The translations under genes were made by a program, and so were the position numbers. A stretch of DNA of 64,000 nucleotides from Bacteroidetes bacterium HLUCCA01 (GTDB lineage: Bacteria; Bacteroidota; Rhodothermia; Balneolales; HLUCCA01), in assembly GCA_001314545.1 (NCBI GenBank), contig LIHN01000009.1:62001-126000 (forward strand), read 5' to 3'. The notes under the pieces were generated by a model that saw nothing but the letters and a program-made list of their open reading frames with translations, did no database searches and was not told the origin of the DNA. This document shows, in pieces, positions 42,283-52,400 of this stretch; the stretch's first letter is position 1; each line of letters begins with the position of its first letter.

Positions 42283-44328
42283 ATGTTTGGTCGCCCAACT
42301 ACGTCCATAATTTTTGTGTGCCTCGGCCTGTACCTGCTAAACCCTTCCATCCTGACAGCGCAGCAGCAACCCCTGCCTGATCTGCCCGAAAATACCATCG
42401 TTTATATCGATGAATTCGAGACCGGTATCCGGGTTGAACGCAGTATCCTGCGATCCAATCTCAACGGAGAAGAAACCGATACCCTTGGCATGTACTTCGG
42501 TAACATCCTGGCGCTGCGCTATCTGCCGGAATCCGATGAATACCTCATCTCCGACAACCAGGGCAGCCGCATGTTACGCCTATCCTCCGATTTTACCCGG
42601 TACACACCCGTAAAACTGGCCCGCAACCTGGTATATTCCGTGGATTACGACCCCGCTAACGACCGATATTTCTATGCCCGTATCGGTGCCACCTCTTCAA
42701 CCCGGGGTATTTTTTATTTCGACGGCATCCGGGGGGAGTCGCAGCAACTGGACAGCGGAATTGCCCGGTTCATGGCCTTTCACCCGGACTCCAACGCCGT
42801 ATACTATGCCATCAACGGCACCGGCATCGTGAAGCACCACATGGATCGGGATGAGCGCTCGGTACTGGTGCCCTACAACAGCTCAACCACGGGATTTCAT
42901 CTGGATACCGAGCGCAATGAGCTCTACATGGTTTACTCCGATGAACTTTTCCGCTACGACCTGTCAGATCCGGAAGCCGAACCCGAGCAGGTTTTATTCA
43001 TGGGATTTGGAACACAAACGTTACTTTCCATGAGCATGAACAGCCAGGAACAAATTGTCTACGTCAGCGCACTGAGCGGCTTCTCCAAAAACATCGTCTA
43101 TGAAATTCCACTCAACGACCTCGATAGTGAAATCAATTTCAGCATTCCGCTCAGCAGAGAGCTGGAGCAGCTGCACTATCATGCCGGCCGAAACGAGCTG
43201 GTTTTTTCAGACGGTGGCTACGGTGCAGGAGGATTTGCCTTTCTGCGCGGCTATGATTTTGAAACGGAGTTGACACACAACCACAGTCTTCGTGACATCG
43301 TGGATGTAGCCGTTGACCCATCAACCGGCACGGTGTATGGCATCGACCGCTTTTTCGTTCAGGAGTCGATGACCGTGTTGTTCAAAATGGACATCGACGG
43401 AACCAACCGGGAAATTCTGCATCAGTTCCCGCTCGAACAAAAAGAAATAAAACTGGATACGCTAAATAACCGCCTGTTGATTATGGGTCGGGGCGAGGAA
43501 TTTGACCAGGAGAGTATCTGGGCTTACGATCTGGATGCTTCCCGGGATGAGGCCCTGAGCGCACGTGTAACGGTAGATGCGGCTGACTTTCCCTTCGGAC
43601 GAATCCTCTCTTTCGATGCCGATTTCGAAAACGACATCATTTTTCTGAACATGATTGAAGACGGGATCTATACCTGTGCCGCCGGTGAGGAGTGTCAGGT
43701 TGTATTGGATGCAGGAGACCGGATATTCGGCTCGAGCCTGGCGTTTAATCCCAACAACGAAACCCTGTATTTTGAAGACAACGACCGCGGGATTGCCTAC
43801 GTGAAGACGGATGGTTCGGATGAAGGCACGTATTACAACAGTTTTGCGACCAAGCACGGGTTCCAGTACAACGGCAGGATGGACCTGCTGGTCTGGTCGT
43901 CCGTTCCCTTCAGCGGAGAACCCACGCTGCGCTATCGGTCGCCCGGGGCAGGAGAGGATGTTTTTTCAGAAGCTTTCTTCACAGGGCGTGAAATCCACGG
44001 CATGGATTTCATCATCACCAACCCGCTGACCGTGAGTGTGGATGAGGCTCTGGCAGCCACTCCGAACCGGGTTTCCCTCGACCCGAATTATCCGAATCCG
44101 TTCAACCCGGCGACTTCCATCCGCTACCGGCTGGATGCTGCTTCGGAGGTGCGCCTGGCCGTGTACGATGTTACCGGAAGGCTGGTTCGGGTACTGGAGG
44201 AAGGGATGCGTTCGGCCGGAGAGCACGAGGTGCGCTTTGATGGTGCGGGTCTGTCCAGTGGTGTATACCTCTACCGGCTGGAAGGTGGCGGTTTTTCGGA
44301 AACCCGGAAGATGTCGCTGATCAAATAG
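42283..44328 (+). CDS. Secreted beta-propeller-like protein with type IX sorting domain
   Basis: 681 residues. A signal peptide (IIFVCLGLYLLNPSILTAQ) is followed by about 550 residues of repeated short beta motifs (for example VYGIDRFFVQESMTVLFKMD), consistent with a WD40/YVTN-like propeller. The C-terminus is a type IX secretion system sorting domain: LDPNYPNPFNPATSIRYRL, EVRLAVYDVTGRLVRVLEEG, SSGVYLYRLEGG, ending KMSLIK. Known for this domain: recognised by the T9SS and cleaved or anchored at the surface. The propeller role is unknown. It is a paralogue of the protein at 45914. Confidence 0.9.
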   Translation: MFGRPTTSIIFVCLGLYLLNPSILTAQQQPLPDLPENTIVYIDEFETGIRVERSILRSNLNGEETDTLGMYFGNILALRYLPESDEYLISDNQGSRMLRLSSDFTRYTPVKLARNLVYSVDYDPANDRYFYARIGATSSTRGIFYFDGIRGESQQLDSGIARFMAFHPDSNAVYYAINGTGIVKHHMDRDERSVLVPYNSSTTGFHLDTERNELYMVYSDELFRYDLSDPEAEPEQVLFMGFGTQTLLSMSMNSQEQIVYVSALSGFSKNIVYEIPLNDLDSEINFSIPLSRELEQLHYHAGRNELVFSDGGYGAGGFAFLRGYDFETELTHNHSLRDIVDVAVDPSTGTVYGIDRFFVQESMTVLFKMDIDGTNREILHQFPLEQKEIKLDTLNNRLLIMGRGEEFDQESIWAYDLDASRDEALSARVTVDAADFPFGRILSFDADFENDIIFLNMIEDGIYTCAAGEECQVVLDAGDRIFGSSLAFNPNNETLYFEDNDRGIAYVKTDGSDEGTYYNSFATKHGFQYNGRMDLLVWSSVPFSGEPTLRYRSPGAGEDVFSEAFFTGREIHGMDFIITNPLTVSVDEALAATPNRVSLDPNYPNPFNPATSIRYRLDAASEVRLAVYDVTGRLVRVLEEGMRSAGEHEVRFDGAGLSSGVYLYRLEGGGFSETRKMSLIK

Positions 44329-44438
44329 TTCCAACTCAAACGCAAAGGCGGATTCGTGCAGGAGCGCGGATTCGCCTTGAATTTTTGCTATACTTGGTTG
44401 TCTACCCAGCCCCAACCCAGGATTCACACACGAACGCC

Positions 44439-45638
44439 ATGTTACGCCTCCGCTATGTTCTACCGGTTCTGCTCAGCCTGTTCATCCTTTCCTGCAGCAG
44501 TAATGACCCCGCAGCCCCTGCTTATGAGTACCTGGTAGACGCAGAGCCTACCGGTACCCTGACCCCCACCGATCTGCGGACGGAATTTGCCGATCAGCCT
44601 CAGCTTACCAACCTGCTCAGCAGTACGGTTGACAGCTGGAGGGTGGTTTATAACACCACCGATCCGCAGGGTAATGAAATCCAGGCCAGCGGACTCGTCG
44701 TGATTCCCCGTCGGGCAACCCCCTCGGTACTCAGCCTGCACCGCGGTACTACCTTCATCCAAAGCGAAGCCCCCTCCCTGTTCAACCCCATGCAGTCGGG
44801 CAGTAACGCCGGCTGGATTTACCTCGCCCCGGTCATCAGCTCCTTCGGGTACATCGTGGTTATGCCCGACCTGATCGGGTACGGAGCCACTTCCGGCAGC
44901 CGCCACCCGTTTTTCATCACCGATTCCGACGCGCGGCTGAGCATCGACCTGCTCAAAGCCGTTGACGAACTCCTGGATCGTGAGGAAATCATTGCCTCCG
45001 GAAGGCTGTTTCTGAGCGGCTATTCCCAGGGCGGCAGTACGGTCATGGCAATACTGAAAGCCCTTCAACAAGGCGAAACCCTTCCGTTTAACCTGGTGGC
45101 CGCAGCATCGGGCGGCGGCGCATACGACCTGAACGCCCTTGCCTCCCATCTGATCAACGAGGAAAGCATTGCCGGCTCGGCACATATCACCTTTCTGCTG
45201 ACCTCCTACCTGCAAACCTACTTTCCGGATCGCGACCTGTCCGACATTTTTCAGGAACCCTACGCTACCCGTATCACGGCCGAAAATCTGTTTGGCGGCA
45301 CCCTGAGTTTTGATCAGATTACCGCCCGGCTTACCGGTACCATCGAGGCCTTATTCACCGGGGAGTTTCTGCAGGCCATGCGGGGCGATGGAGAGCAGGC
45401 ACTGAAAGCCCGGCTTGCTGAAAACAGTCTGCACGAGGTGGCCGCTACCATACCCCTTCGCATCTACCACGGTGATGCCGATGAAATCATCCCGGTTGAA
45501 CCCACCCGGGAAGCCGTTCAAAATCTGATTGACGCCGGGTCGACGAATCTTACGTTTATTGAGGTGCCGGGAGGCACGCATTTTAGCACGGCGCTGGAGT
45601 TCGGCGGCGCATCACTCACCTGGTTTGCGTTTCAGTAA
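44439..45638 (+). CDS. Alpha/beta-hydrolase (secretory lipase-like) lipoprotein
   Basis: 399 residues from ATG 44439 (MLRLRYVLPVLLSLFILSC); the open frame starts 54 bases earlier. The lipidation Cys is near residue 19. Hydrolase features: VLSLHRGTTF, PDLIGYGATSGSRHPF, nucleophile elbow GYSQGG, acid in YHGDADEIIPV and the final His in PGGTHFSTAL. Resembles secretory lipases and esterases of the LIP/prolyl oligopeptidase type; the substrate is not predictable. It sits between two type IX cargo proteins and may be co-transcribed with the first (110 bases apart). Confidence 0.86.
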   Translation: MLRLRYVLPVLLSLFILSCSSNDPAAPAYEYLVDAEPTGTLTPTDLRTEFADQPQLTNLLSSTVDSWRVVYNTTDPQGNEIQASGLVVIPRRATPSVLSLHRGTTFIQSEAPSLFNPMQSGSNAGWIYLAPVISSFGYIVVMPDLIGYGATSGSRHPFFITDSDARLSIDLLKAVDELLDREEIIASGRLFLSGYSQGGSTVMAILKALQQGETLPFNLVAAASGGGAYDLNALASHLINEESIAGSAHITFLLTSYLQTYFPDRDLSDIFQEPYATRITAENLFGGTLSFDQITARLTGTIEALFTGEFLQAMRGDGEQALKARLAENSLHEVAATIPLRIYHGDADEIIPVEPTREAVQNLIDAGSTNLTFIEVPGGTHFSTALEFGGASLTWFAFQ

Positions 45639-45662
45639 ATGGGGAGGCGGGTCGGAATACAA

Positions 45663-45721
45663 GGCTAAGCCAATTCCCGGCCCGGATACGCCTCGAATTA
45701 CCCGGCTAAGCCAATTCCCGG
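45663..45721. repeat. 18-bp direct repeat in the intergenic region upstream of the second type IX cargo gene
   Basis: GGCTAAGCCAATTCCCGG occurs at 45663-45680 and again at 45704-45721. The segment 45639-45913 has no gene. A 15-bp motif CCGTTTACTCAATGG (45793-45807) recurs exactly at 52666-52680, ahead of another type IX cargo gene. Confidence 0.85.
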
Positions 45722-45913
45722 GCCGGACCGACTCAGCCAACGCCATCCCCATCAACCAGCTCGCATTGCGGGCTGGCGCCCCCACGGTTTTACCGTTTAC
45801 TCAATGGTCGGCACCTTAAACTAAGAACCGGCTGTCGTTACTCCGCTTCTCGGGCGTTTCCGTTCTATGTTTCGCATTTGTTTTAACACGAATCCGAACC
45901 TGGAACCAAGATT

Positions 45914-48082
45914 ATGCACGACCACTCCTACCCCGACAGCACGGAATTTTCCCGCATGCTGCTGCTTATTGCAGTACTGATTACCACGTCGTTTACGACC
46001 GTATTCGCACAGAGTCCCGGCTGGCCGATAGCCAGCGAGGAAGCGCAAAAAGACACCCTCGTACTGACCAGTCACCCCGTCAGTTCACCGGGACTTCACA
46101 CCCAGCTGCACATCCGACCTCTTGGCGGGGCCGCCACCGATACCATTGGCCGGTATCTGGGCATACATCACCATTTTCAGTACCTGCCCGCAAGCCAGCG
46201 ATTTTTCAAGCTGGATGGATTTACCGGTTTTTATTTCATCGACCGAAATTTTGAAAACAAAACGCCCGTTGAGTTTGCCAACACGCCGGGTGGATTCAGC
46301 TATTTTAACGGCACCCGCATCATGGTGGCCGATGAGCAGGGCGAGCATTTCTTTTATTATCAACGCAATGTACCCCTGGGTATCGACGGGTTGTACTACA
46401 TCGGAATCGACGATTCCGTCAACACGCGGATTCATACCCGACCAGAAGAACCCAGCGAATTGATTCTGGATCATGACAACCTGGTGCTGTATGCGCGCTA
46501 CGGAAATAACAGCGGCGACATCATCCGCTACGCGCATGCCACCGGAGTTACAGACACGCTGAGGTTTGCGCAGGCTCGGGTATCCGGTATGGATATCAAC
46601 ACAGCGAACGGTGACGTTTACTTCTATGACAACGGTCGCTTTTTCCGCTCCAATGTGTCCGACCCGGAGCAGCGTGAATTCATCATCCAGGCCAGTACCT
46701 TCTCGCAGGCCGGCGAATTCACGGTAGCCAAAATGCACTACGATCACGACCGGAACCGGCTTTTTGTAGCATTTCGCACATTTCCCCATCTGAACGAACT
46801 CTTTGAAATCAGCCTGGGGGAAACACCGGAGGTGACCACCCACACCCTCCCGAACCACGGCTATATCCAGAGCATGGCCTACTTCGAAGACACCAACAGC
46901 CTGATAAGCCTGGGTGCCGGATTGATGAACTTCAGCAGCGGCAACACCGTGCTGGAGTACAGCTTTGACTCCGTCGTGACCCACGTCCCGGGTGCCCACA
47001 AGACCGAAGCCATGGTGTTCGACCGTGAAACAGGGTACCTGTACCAGCTCGAACTGACCGCTGCCAATACCGCGTACCTGATCACGCGCATGTATCCGGA
47101 TGGATCCGCCCGGGAGCTTGTAGCCTGGATGCCCATGAATTCCCAGGCAAACCGCTTTGTGAACACCATCCGCATCGACGAAACCGGTCGGCGACTGCTC
47201 TACCTGTGGATCAATGACGAAGGTAACGAATACATCGGTTCCATTAACCTGAACGATATCAGCGACCGCACCGTGGTGCACGAGTTCACCACCGATGGTC
47301 CCCGCATGATTGCCTCCTTCGACTATGACGAGGTGAACAACACCTATTTCTACATGCACTTCGAGGACGGTTTCTACAAGTGCGATGCTGCCTTCGACAG
47401 CTGCAACCTGCACTGGGCCCGCGGCAACGATATGTATGCACGTTTTGCGGACCTGAATGCAGCATTCCGGGACGTCCAGATGAAGGTGGTCCCCGAAAAC
47501 AATCATGTATTCTTTAACGTAGCCGATGTTGGTATCCGTTATGTGAATCTGGACAACGCGCAGGAGGCAGCCCTGATCCGCCAAACCCCGCAGAACGGAA
47601 TCATCCGAAACCTGCAGTATAATCCCGATTTACAGTGGATGACCATGTATGAGCAGGTTGGATTTCAGCGATCGGTCTGGGGTTTCTCCATGCCCGGCGC
47701 CGAGGTGGCCGTCAACGAGCGGATTGATTCAGACAATGTGCTGGAAGCCGCGCTGGTGGTCGTGTTTGATCCGTCGGTGGTGGTCAGTATTGACGATGAG
47801 CCCTTGCTGGCGATGCCCACCGGGGTGGAGCTCGGCCAAAACTACCCGAATCCGTTCAACCCGACTACGCGCATTCCGTTTACCCTGCAGGAGTCGGTCG
47901 AGGTGACCCTGGAGGTGTACGATGTAACCGGTCGAAAGGTCGCGACCCTGGTCAATGGTTTCCTTCCCGCCGGACAGCATGCGGCCTCCTTTGACGGTGC
48001 TGGACTTTCCTCAGGGCTGTACCTGTACCGGTTGACTGCCGGCACCCGTGTTGAGTCGCGCGCGATGACGCTCATCAAGTAA
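45914..48082 (+). CDS. Secreted beta-propeller-like protein with type IX sorting domain (paralogue)
   Basis: 722 residues, or about 708 if the ATG at 45956 (MLLLIAVLITTSFTTVFAQ, signal peptide) is used. The body holds repeated beta motifs like those of the protein at 42283 (LVLYARYGNNSGDIIRYAH; MVFDRETGYLYQLELTA). The C-terminal sorting domain reads ELGQNYPNPFNPTTRIPF, VEVTLEVYDVTGRKVATLVN, SSGLYLYRLTAGTR, ending MTLIK. The two paralogues flank the lipase-like gene, suggesting local duplication. Function unknown; exported by T9SS. Confidence 0.9.
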   Translation: MHDHSYPDSTEFSRMLLLIAVLITTSFTTVFAQSPGWPIASEEAQKDTLVLTSHPVSSPGLHTQLHIRPLGGAATDTIGRYLGIHHHFQYLPASQRFFKLDGFTGFYFIDRNFENKTPVEFANTPGGFSYFNGTRIMVADEQGEHFFYYQRNVPLGIDGLYYIGIDDSVNTRIHTRPEEPSELILDHDNLVLYARYGNNSGDIIRYAHATGVTDTLRFAQARVSGMDINTANGDVYFYDNGRFFRSNVSDPEQREFIIQASTFSQAGEFTVAKMHYDHDRNRLFVAFRTFPHLNELFEISLGETPEVTTHTLPNHGYIQSMAYFEDTNSLISLGAGLMNFSSGNTVLEYSFDSVVTHVPGAHKTEAMVFDRETGYLYQLELTAANTAYLITRMYPDGSARELVAWMPMNSQANRFVNTIRIDETGRRLLYLWINDEGNEYIGSINLNDISDRTVVHEFTTDGPRMIASFDYDEVNNTYFYMHFEDGFYKCDAAFDSCNLHWARGNDMYARFADLNAAFRDVQMKVVPENNHVFFNVADVGIRYVNLDNAQEAALIRQTPQNGIIRNLQYNPDLQWMTMYEQVGFQRSVWGFSMPGAEVAVNERIDSDNVLEAALVVVFDPSVVVSIDDEPLLAMPTGVELGQNYPNPFNPTTRIPFTLQESVEVTLEVYDVTGRKVATLVNGFLPAGQHAASFDGAGLSSGLYLYRLTAGTRVESRAMTLIK

Positions 48083-48126
48083 TACCCGTGTGTTGCCGGA
48101 TACGGCAGTGCACGTGAGCTCTCCAC

Positions 48127-48160
48127 AAAAAGGGCGTATCCATGTCGGATACGCCCTTTT
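48127..48160 (+). terminator. Intrinsic terminator of the type IX cargo gene
   Basis: AAAGGGCGTATCC and GGATACGCCCTTT form a 13-bp perfect stem with a 5-base loop and a T run, 45 bases past the stop codon. The right arm and T run are copied again in the tandem repeat that follows. Confidence 0.9.
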
Positions 48161-48390
48161 TTATGTCCGCCGCGCGGTTTGAACTCAGATCCATGGAGAA
48201 AACCCGTCCCATGAGTCTGTCCATCCCGGATACGCCCTTTTTTATGTCCGCCGCGCGGTCTGAACTCAGATCCATAGAAAAAACCCGTCCCATGGGTCTG
48301 TCCATCCCGGATACGCCCTTTTTTTGTGTCTATCGCACGGTCTGGACTCAGATCCATAGGTAAAACCCCTCCCATGGGTCTGTCCATCCC
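48147..48390. repeat. 81-bp tandem repeat, three copies, containing terminator half-sites
   Basis: Units start at GGATACGCCC at 48147, 48228 and 48309. Each includes GGATACGCCCTTTTTT, a GTCC-GCCGCGCGGT segment, CTCAGATCCAT and CCCATGGGTCTGTCCATCCC. Copies diverge more with distance. Short frames on the minus strand run through it because 81 is divisible by three, but they look like repeat artefacts. The segment 48391-48658 behind it shows no gene. Confidence 0.92.
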
Positions 48391-48721
48391 GCTATTTTAC
48401 GACCCTGAACTCTCCGGGACGCACATCTAACAGATAAATCCTGCCACCCGGCAACCGTAGCAGGTTTGCAGCCGGAAGTCTGTCGCCAGGCCTCATGGCC
48501 GGCACCAAACCGGAGCCCGGGAACATCCGGCTAAATCCGCGGTTTTAAAGCAGACACAACCGCCGATTTCTTTTAAAAAAACAAAAAGCTGTTTCAGGAA
48601 TGCAATTTTTCGAGTAGATTTCAGCATTTCTGTCATGGTAGCAGTAAATTTTTAAACCGTGTTGTCCGGCGTCAAATTGTGTTGTGTGATTGCCGGCTTT
48701 TCTGCTCTAGTACCTTTATTT

Positions 48722-49477
48722 GTGAACAAACTTACCTGCGTCATTGTTGACGATCAGCAGCACTGCGTGGATGATCTGAGCCAGCAGCTGCATCGTCACG
48801 TCCACCGACTTGAACTGATCGGTTATGCTAACGGCTATACGGACGCGGTAAACATCATTCGCACCCGCAAACCGGACCTTGTTTTTCTGGATGTTGAGCT
48901 GGGAGGCAAAACCGGTTTCGACGTATTGCAGGCCCTGCCTAAACCCCATCCCATCGTCGTTTTTGTGTCGGCCATGGCTCATTACAGCCTGAAGGCCATC
49001 AAGGTTAACGCAGCCGATTACCTGCTCAAACCCGTCAGTGATACGGAGCTGGAAGACCTCATTGTGCGTATTTCACAGGAAAAACAGGCCCGGACCAACC
49101 GTGAAGCAACCGAACTCATGGCATCACTGAATATCGATGCGGGCTTCCTGCCCGACCGCATCGCCATCCGCCAGACTGATTCCCTCAAACTGATTTATTA
49201 CACCGATCTTGTTTTTGTGGAAGCCGACAGCAACTACAGTCGGTTTCATACCACCGGAAAAGACCGCATCACCGCCTCCATGACCCTCAAGGACGTGGAG
49301 GAAACCCTGCAGAGCGACCGCTTCCTGCGGTGCCATAAGTCGTACCTGGTCAACCGTGAATTTGTAGACGGGGTTGCCGGCGGAACCCAGCCCCAGCTGG
49401 TGCTGCGAAATGGTATTAAGATCCCCATCGCCCGCAGACGGGTCAAAGAGGTCACCCAAAGACTCAGCCAGCATTGA
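48722..49477 (+). CDS. LytTR-type response regulator
   Basis: About 251 residues. I prefer GTG 48722 (start VNKLTCVIVDD) since the receiver fold begins there; the frame is open back to 48659. Receiver domain: acid pair VIVDD, phosphorylation Asp57 in VFLDVEL, VSAMAHYS and a Lys in YLLKPV. The LytTR DNA-binding domain follows (about 150-250; FVEADSNYSRFHTT, RCHKSYLVNREFV, IPIARRR). Known for the family: binds direct repeats upstream of target genes. The histidine kinase start overlaps this stop, giving a coupled two-component pair. Confidence 0.92.
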   Translation: MNKLTCVIVDDQQHCVDDLSQQLHRHVHRLELIGYANGYTDAVNIIRTRKPDLVFLDVELGGKTGFDVLQALPKPHPIVVFVSAMAHYSLKAIKVNAADYLLKPVSDTELEDLIVRISQEKQARTNREATELMASLNIDAGFLPDRIAIRQTDSLKLIYYTDLVFVEADSNYSRFHTTGKDRITASMTLKDVEETLQSDRFLRCHKSYLVNREFVDGVAGGTQPQLVLRNGIKIPIARRRVKEVTQRLSQH

Positions 49478-52400
49478 TAACCGTGCGACCGGGTTCATTC
49501 AACAGGCGTTTCTGCCACCTCGCATTGATCTTGGGTCTGCTGCTGGCAGGCGTTGCGGTTAAGGGCAATGCGGCGGATTCCCCCCTGTTCGGGCCAACCG
49601 ATCTGGGCATACAGCGGTTCGGACATGCCGACGGGCTTACCGCTACCACTACCTACGGACTCGGTGTAAGCGATAACGGAAACCTTTGGGTGTACTCCAA
49701 TATCGGGGTTTATCGGTATAACGGTTTTCAGTTTCAGAGCCTGCCGCAGCTGGCCGGCAAGGAAGTCATCCACGCAGTCATGGTCAACGACTCGATGAAA
49801 GTAGTCATGAGCTTTGACAACAGCATCACCCTGGTCAATACCCGAAACCTGTCGCAGACCCGGGAACTGGTACTGCCGGATTCCATGCAGCTGCGCAGTT
49901 TCGCCCTTTCAGCCCTGGAATATGAAAACAAGCTGTTCATTGGAACAAGCGACGGTCGGTTGCTCATTTTTAACCCCAGTACCGAAGACTGGGATCAGAT
50001 TCTTTTACCGACAGACAGAGGCAGTCCGCGCCGCATCGGTTTTATGTATCCAACCGGTGAGCGACTGCTGCTGGGTGGAACCAATGGCACCTGGGTATTT
50101 GACCCGCCTGACAATGTCCGTCCCCTGCAGCTGGAGGATGCCGTTTTCAGCAAACCTGCCGCAGAAAATGACGGCTGGGGTATAACCCGCAACGGATTTG
50201 CACGGATGACCGATACCGGTCTGGAGGTAGTATACAGCAACGAAACACTGGGACTCACCTCACTGGTAACCCAACACCTCTGGGTTACGGATCAGGAACT
50301 ATGGCTTGCCACCCAGGCCGACGGACTCAAAATTGTTACGGCGGATTCACAGGGAGAAATCCGTGTTGAAACCTTCTTTGAAGATATGTTTTTCACCGGT
50401 ATAGCCCGGGATCCCTCGGGAGCTGTCTGGGTCAGCACCCTGAACGACGGCATATTCAAATTTCAGCCCTGGTTCCGCAGTTTCCGGGATGTGAAAACCG
50501 CTGATAACGTGCCTTTGCAACAGGTGGTCTTCGCCGATATAAGCGCTGATGGCCGATACAGCATCATCAGCAGTCGTTTCAACAAAACCCGGTTGTATGA
50601 TCATCGAAACGATAGCTGGCAGACCTTAACCGATGCCAATGTTGAATACGCCCGATGGATGAACGAAAGCACCCTCTTCCTGGCACGCTCCAACGGATTC
50701 GACCTGTACGATGTGGGCAGCAGGCAATGGCTGCAACAGTACACCGGTGCCGAATTTAACATTTTCATACAGCCACCGGTCAAACAGGCGGATTACCGGG
50801 ACAATCTGATTGCCATTGCCACCCCAAACGGCAGCTTTGTTATCAACCGGCAGACCAATCGCATCGTTTTCTCCCTGCCTAACCGTGCAACGGCCATAGG
50901 ATTTGCCGCCGCAGACCGCCTCATTGTGGGGCAACCCAACCGGCTGCTGGTTGCATCGATGGACGCACAGCAGGATCTGATAAGCTGGGATATCAACGTC
51001 AACGACCTCATCGCCATTGACAGCACCTCCTTTCTCATCGCCACCGCCAACAATGGTTTACTACGACTGAACACAGATTCCATGGTACTCGACACCCTGC
51101 ATGCTGTCAACCCCCTGCGCAATCAGTCGTGGACCCTGGTGCGCAAACTCTCAGACTCACTGTACGGAGTTGCCGGCAGTATGGGTGCTTATCTGCTGCG
51201 CCTGGATCATGGTAAGACCGCATTTTATGATATTCCGCTGCGACCCGTAAGCCTCGGACAGACCTTGCGTGATATTCGATTGGTCGGAGACTACGTGTGG
51301 ATGTCGACCGGGGACGGTGTTGTTCAATTCCCGCTGGAAACGCTCTTTAACCTGAACCTTCAACCCGTAGTACAGGTGAGCCAACTGTTTGCTGATGAAA
51401 TAGAAATGGGCCGGCATGCGCTCACACGGCTGGATGCCGATATCAGTCAGCTCCGGGTTGAACTCTCCAATACCGGCTACCCGAATGCCGACCGTTACAT
51501 GCTCCAGTTCCGGCAAAATAGCGCGGATGAGTGGGTAGAACTTACCCAACCTACTGTGGTCCTGGCACAGCTGGCCGCAGGCAACAGCTCCTTTGAGTTT
51601 CGGTTTCTGGATCTGCTCACCGGAAACAGCGTTTCGCCGGTTACTTTGGACATATTCAAGTCGCCGTTGTGGTGGCAAACCCCGGCATTTCTGGCATTTC
51701 TGGGAACCATACTCCTGCTTTTGGGCATCACCGTTACCTATACTGTGCAGCAACGGATTCAGCAACGAAAAGTAGCCTCTTTTGAGCGGGCCGATAAAAT
51801 ACGGAAGTTGGAGCGTGTTGCGGTGACGCAGTTACTGACTTCACACTACGTGTTTAATGCACTCACTACCATCCGGGCCCTGATGCGTAAATCATCGGAT
51901 GAAGCGCTGGATTACATCGGCCGGTTCGCCAAGGTGATCCGCGTGCTGGTAGATCAGTCCTTTGAAATTGATGTGGATTTGCAGTCGGAACTGGACTGGA
52001 TTGACGACTACCTTACGCTGGAGTCGACCAATCGCGGAATTGAACTGGATTACTCCTTTGAAAATACCACCGGGCTCGACCTTGAAGACATCGCCATACC
52101 TTCTTTTACCCTCCAGCCGGTCTATGAAAATGCCTTGCTGTACGGTACTGACGATGAGGGTCGCATAAAACTCCGTTGCCGTGTGGAAAAAAATGAGGAC
52201 ACCATAGAGATTATCCTCATCAATTCGGTCTATGAATCACAGTACAAATTTGACGGTTCGGGTACCAATCACCAGCAGGCCGGCATCGCGGATCCCCATG
52301 ACCAGCCGGATGGTTTACTCATGTCCGGAGCGGACATGGCCTCCAAAGAAGACACCCTGAAAAAAGGGTCGGTGGGACTTCGGCTCATGCATGACCGGCT

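Noticed and set aside
46085..47584. 499-residue minus-strand frame
   Set aside because: Antisense to the type IX cargo gene with signal peptide and sorting domain; no family traits in the antisense translation.
48075..48387. Repeat-encoded minus-strand frames with 27-residue periods
   Set aside because: They arise because 81 bp is a multiple of three; the region is terminator-derived repeat with no ribosome-binding site.
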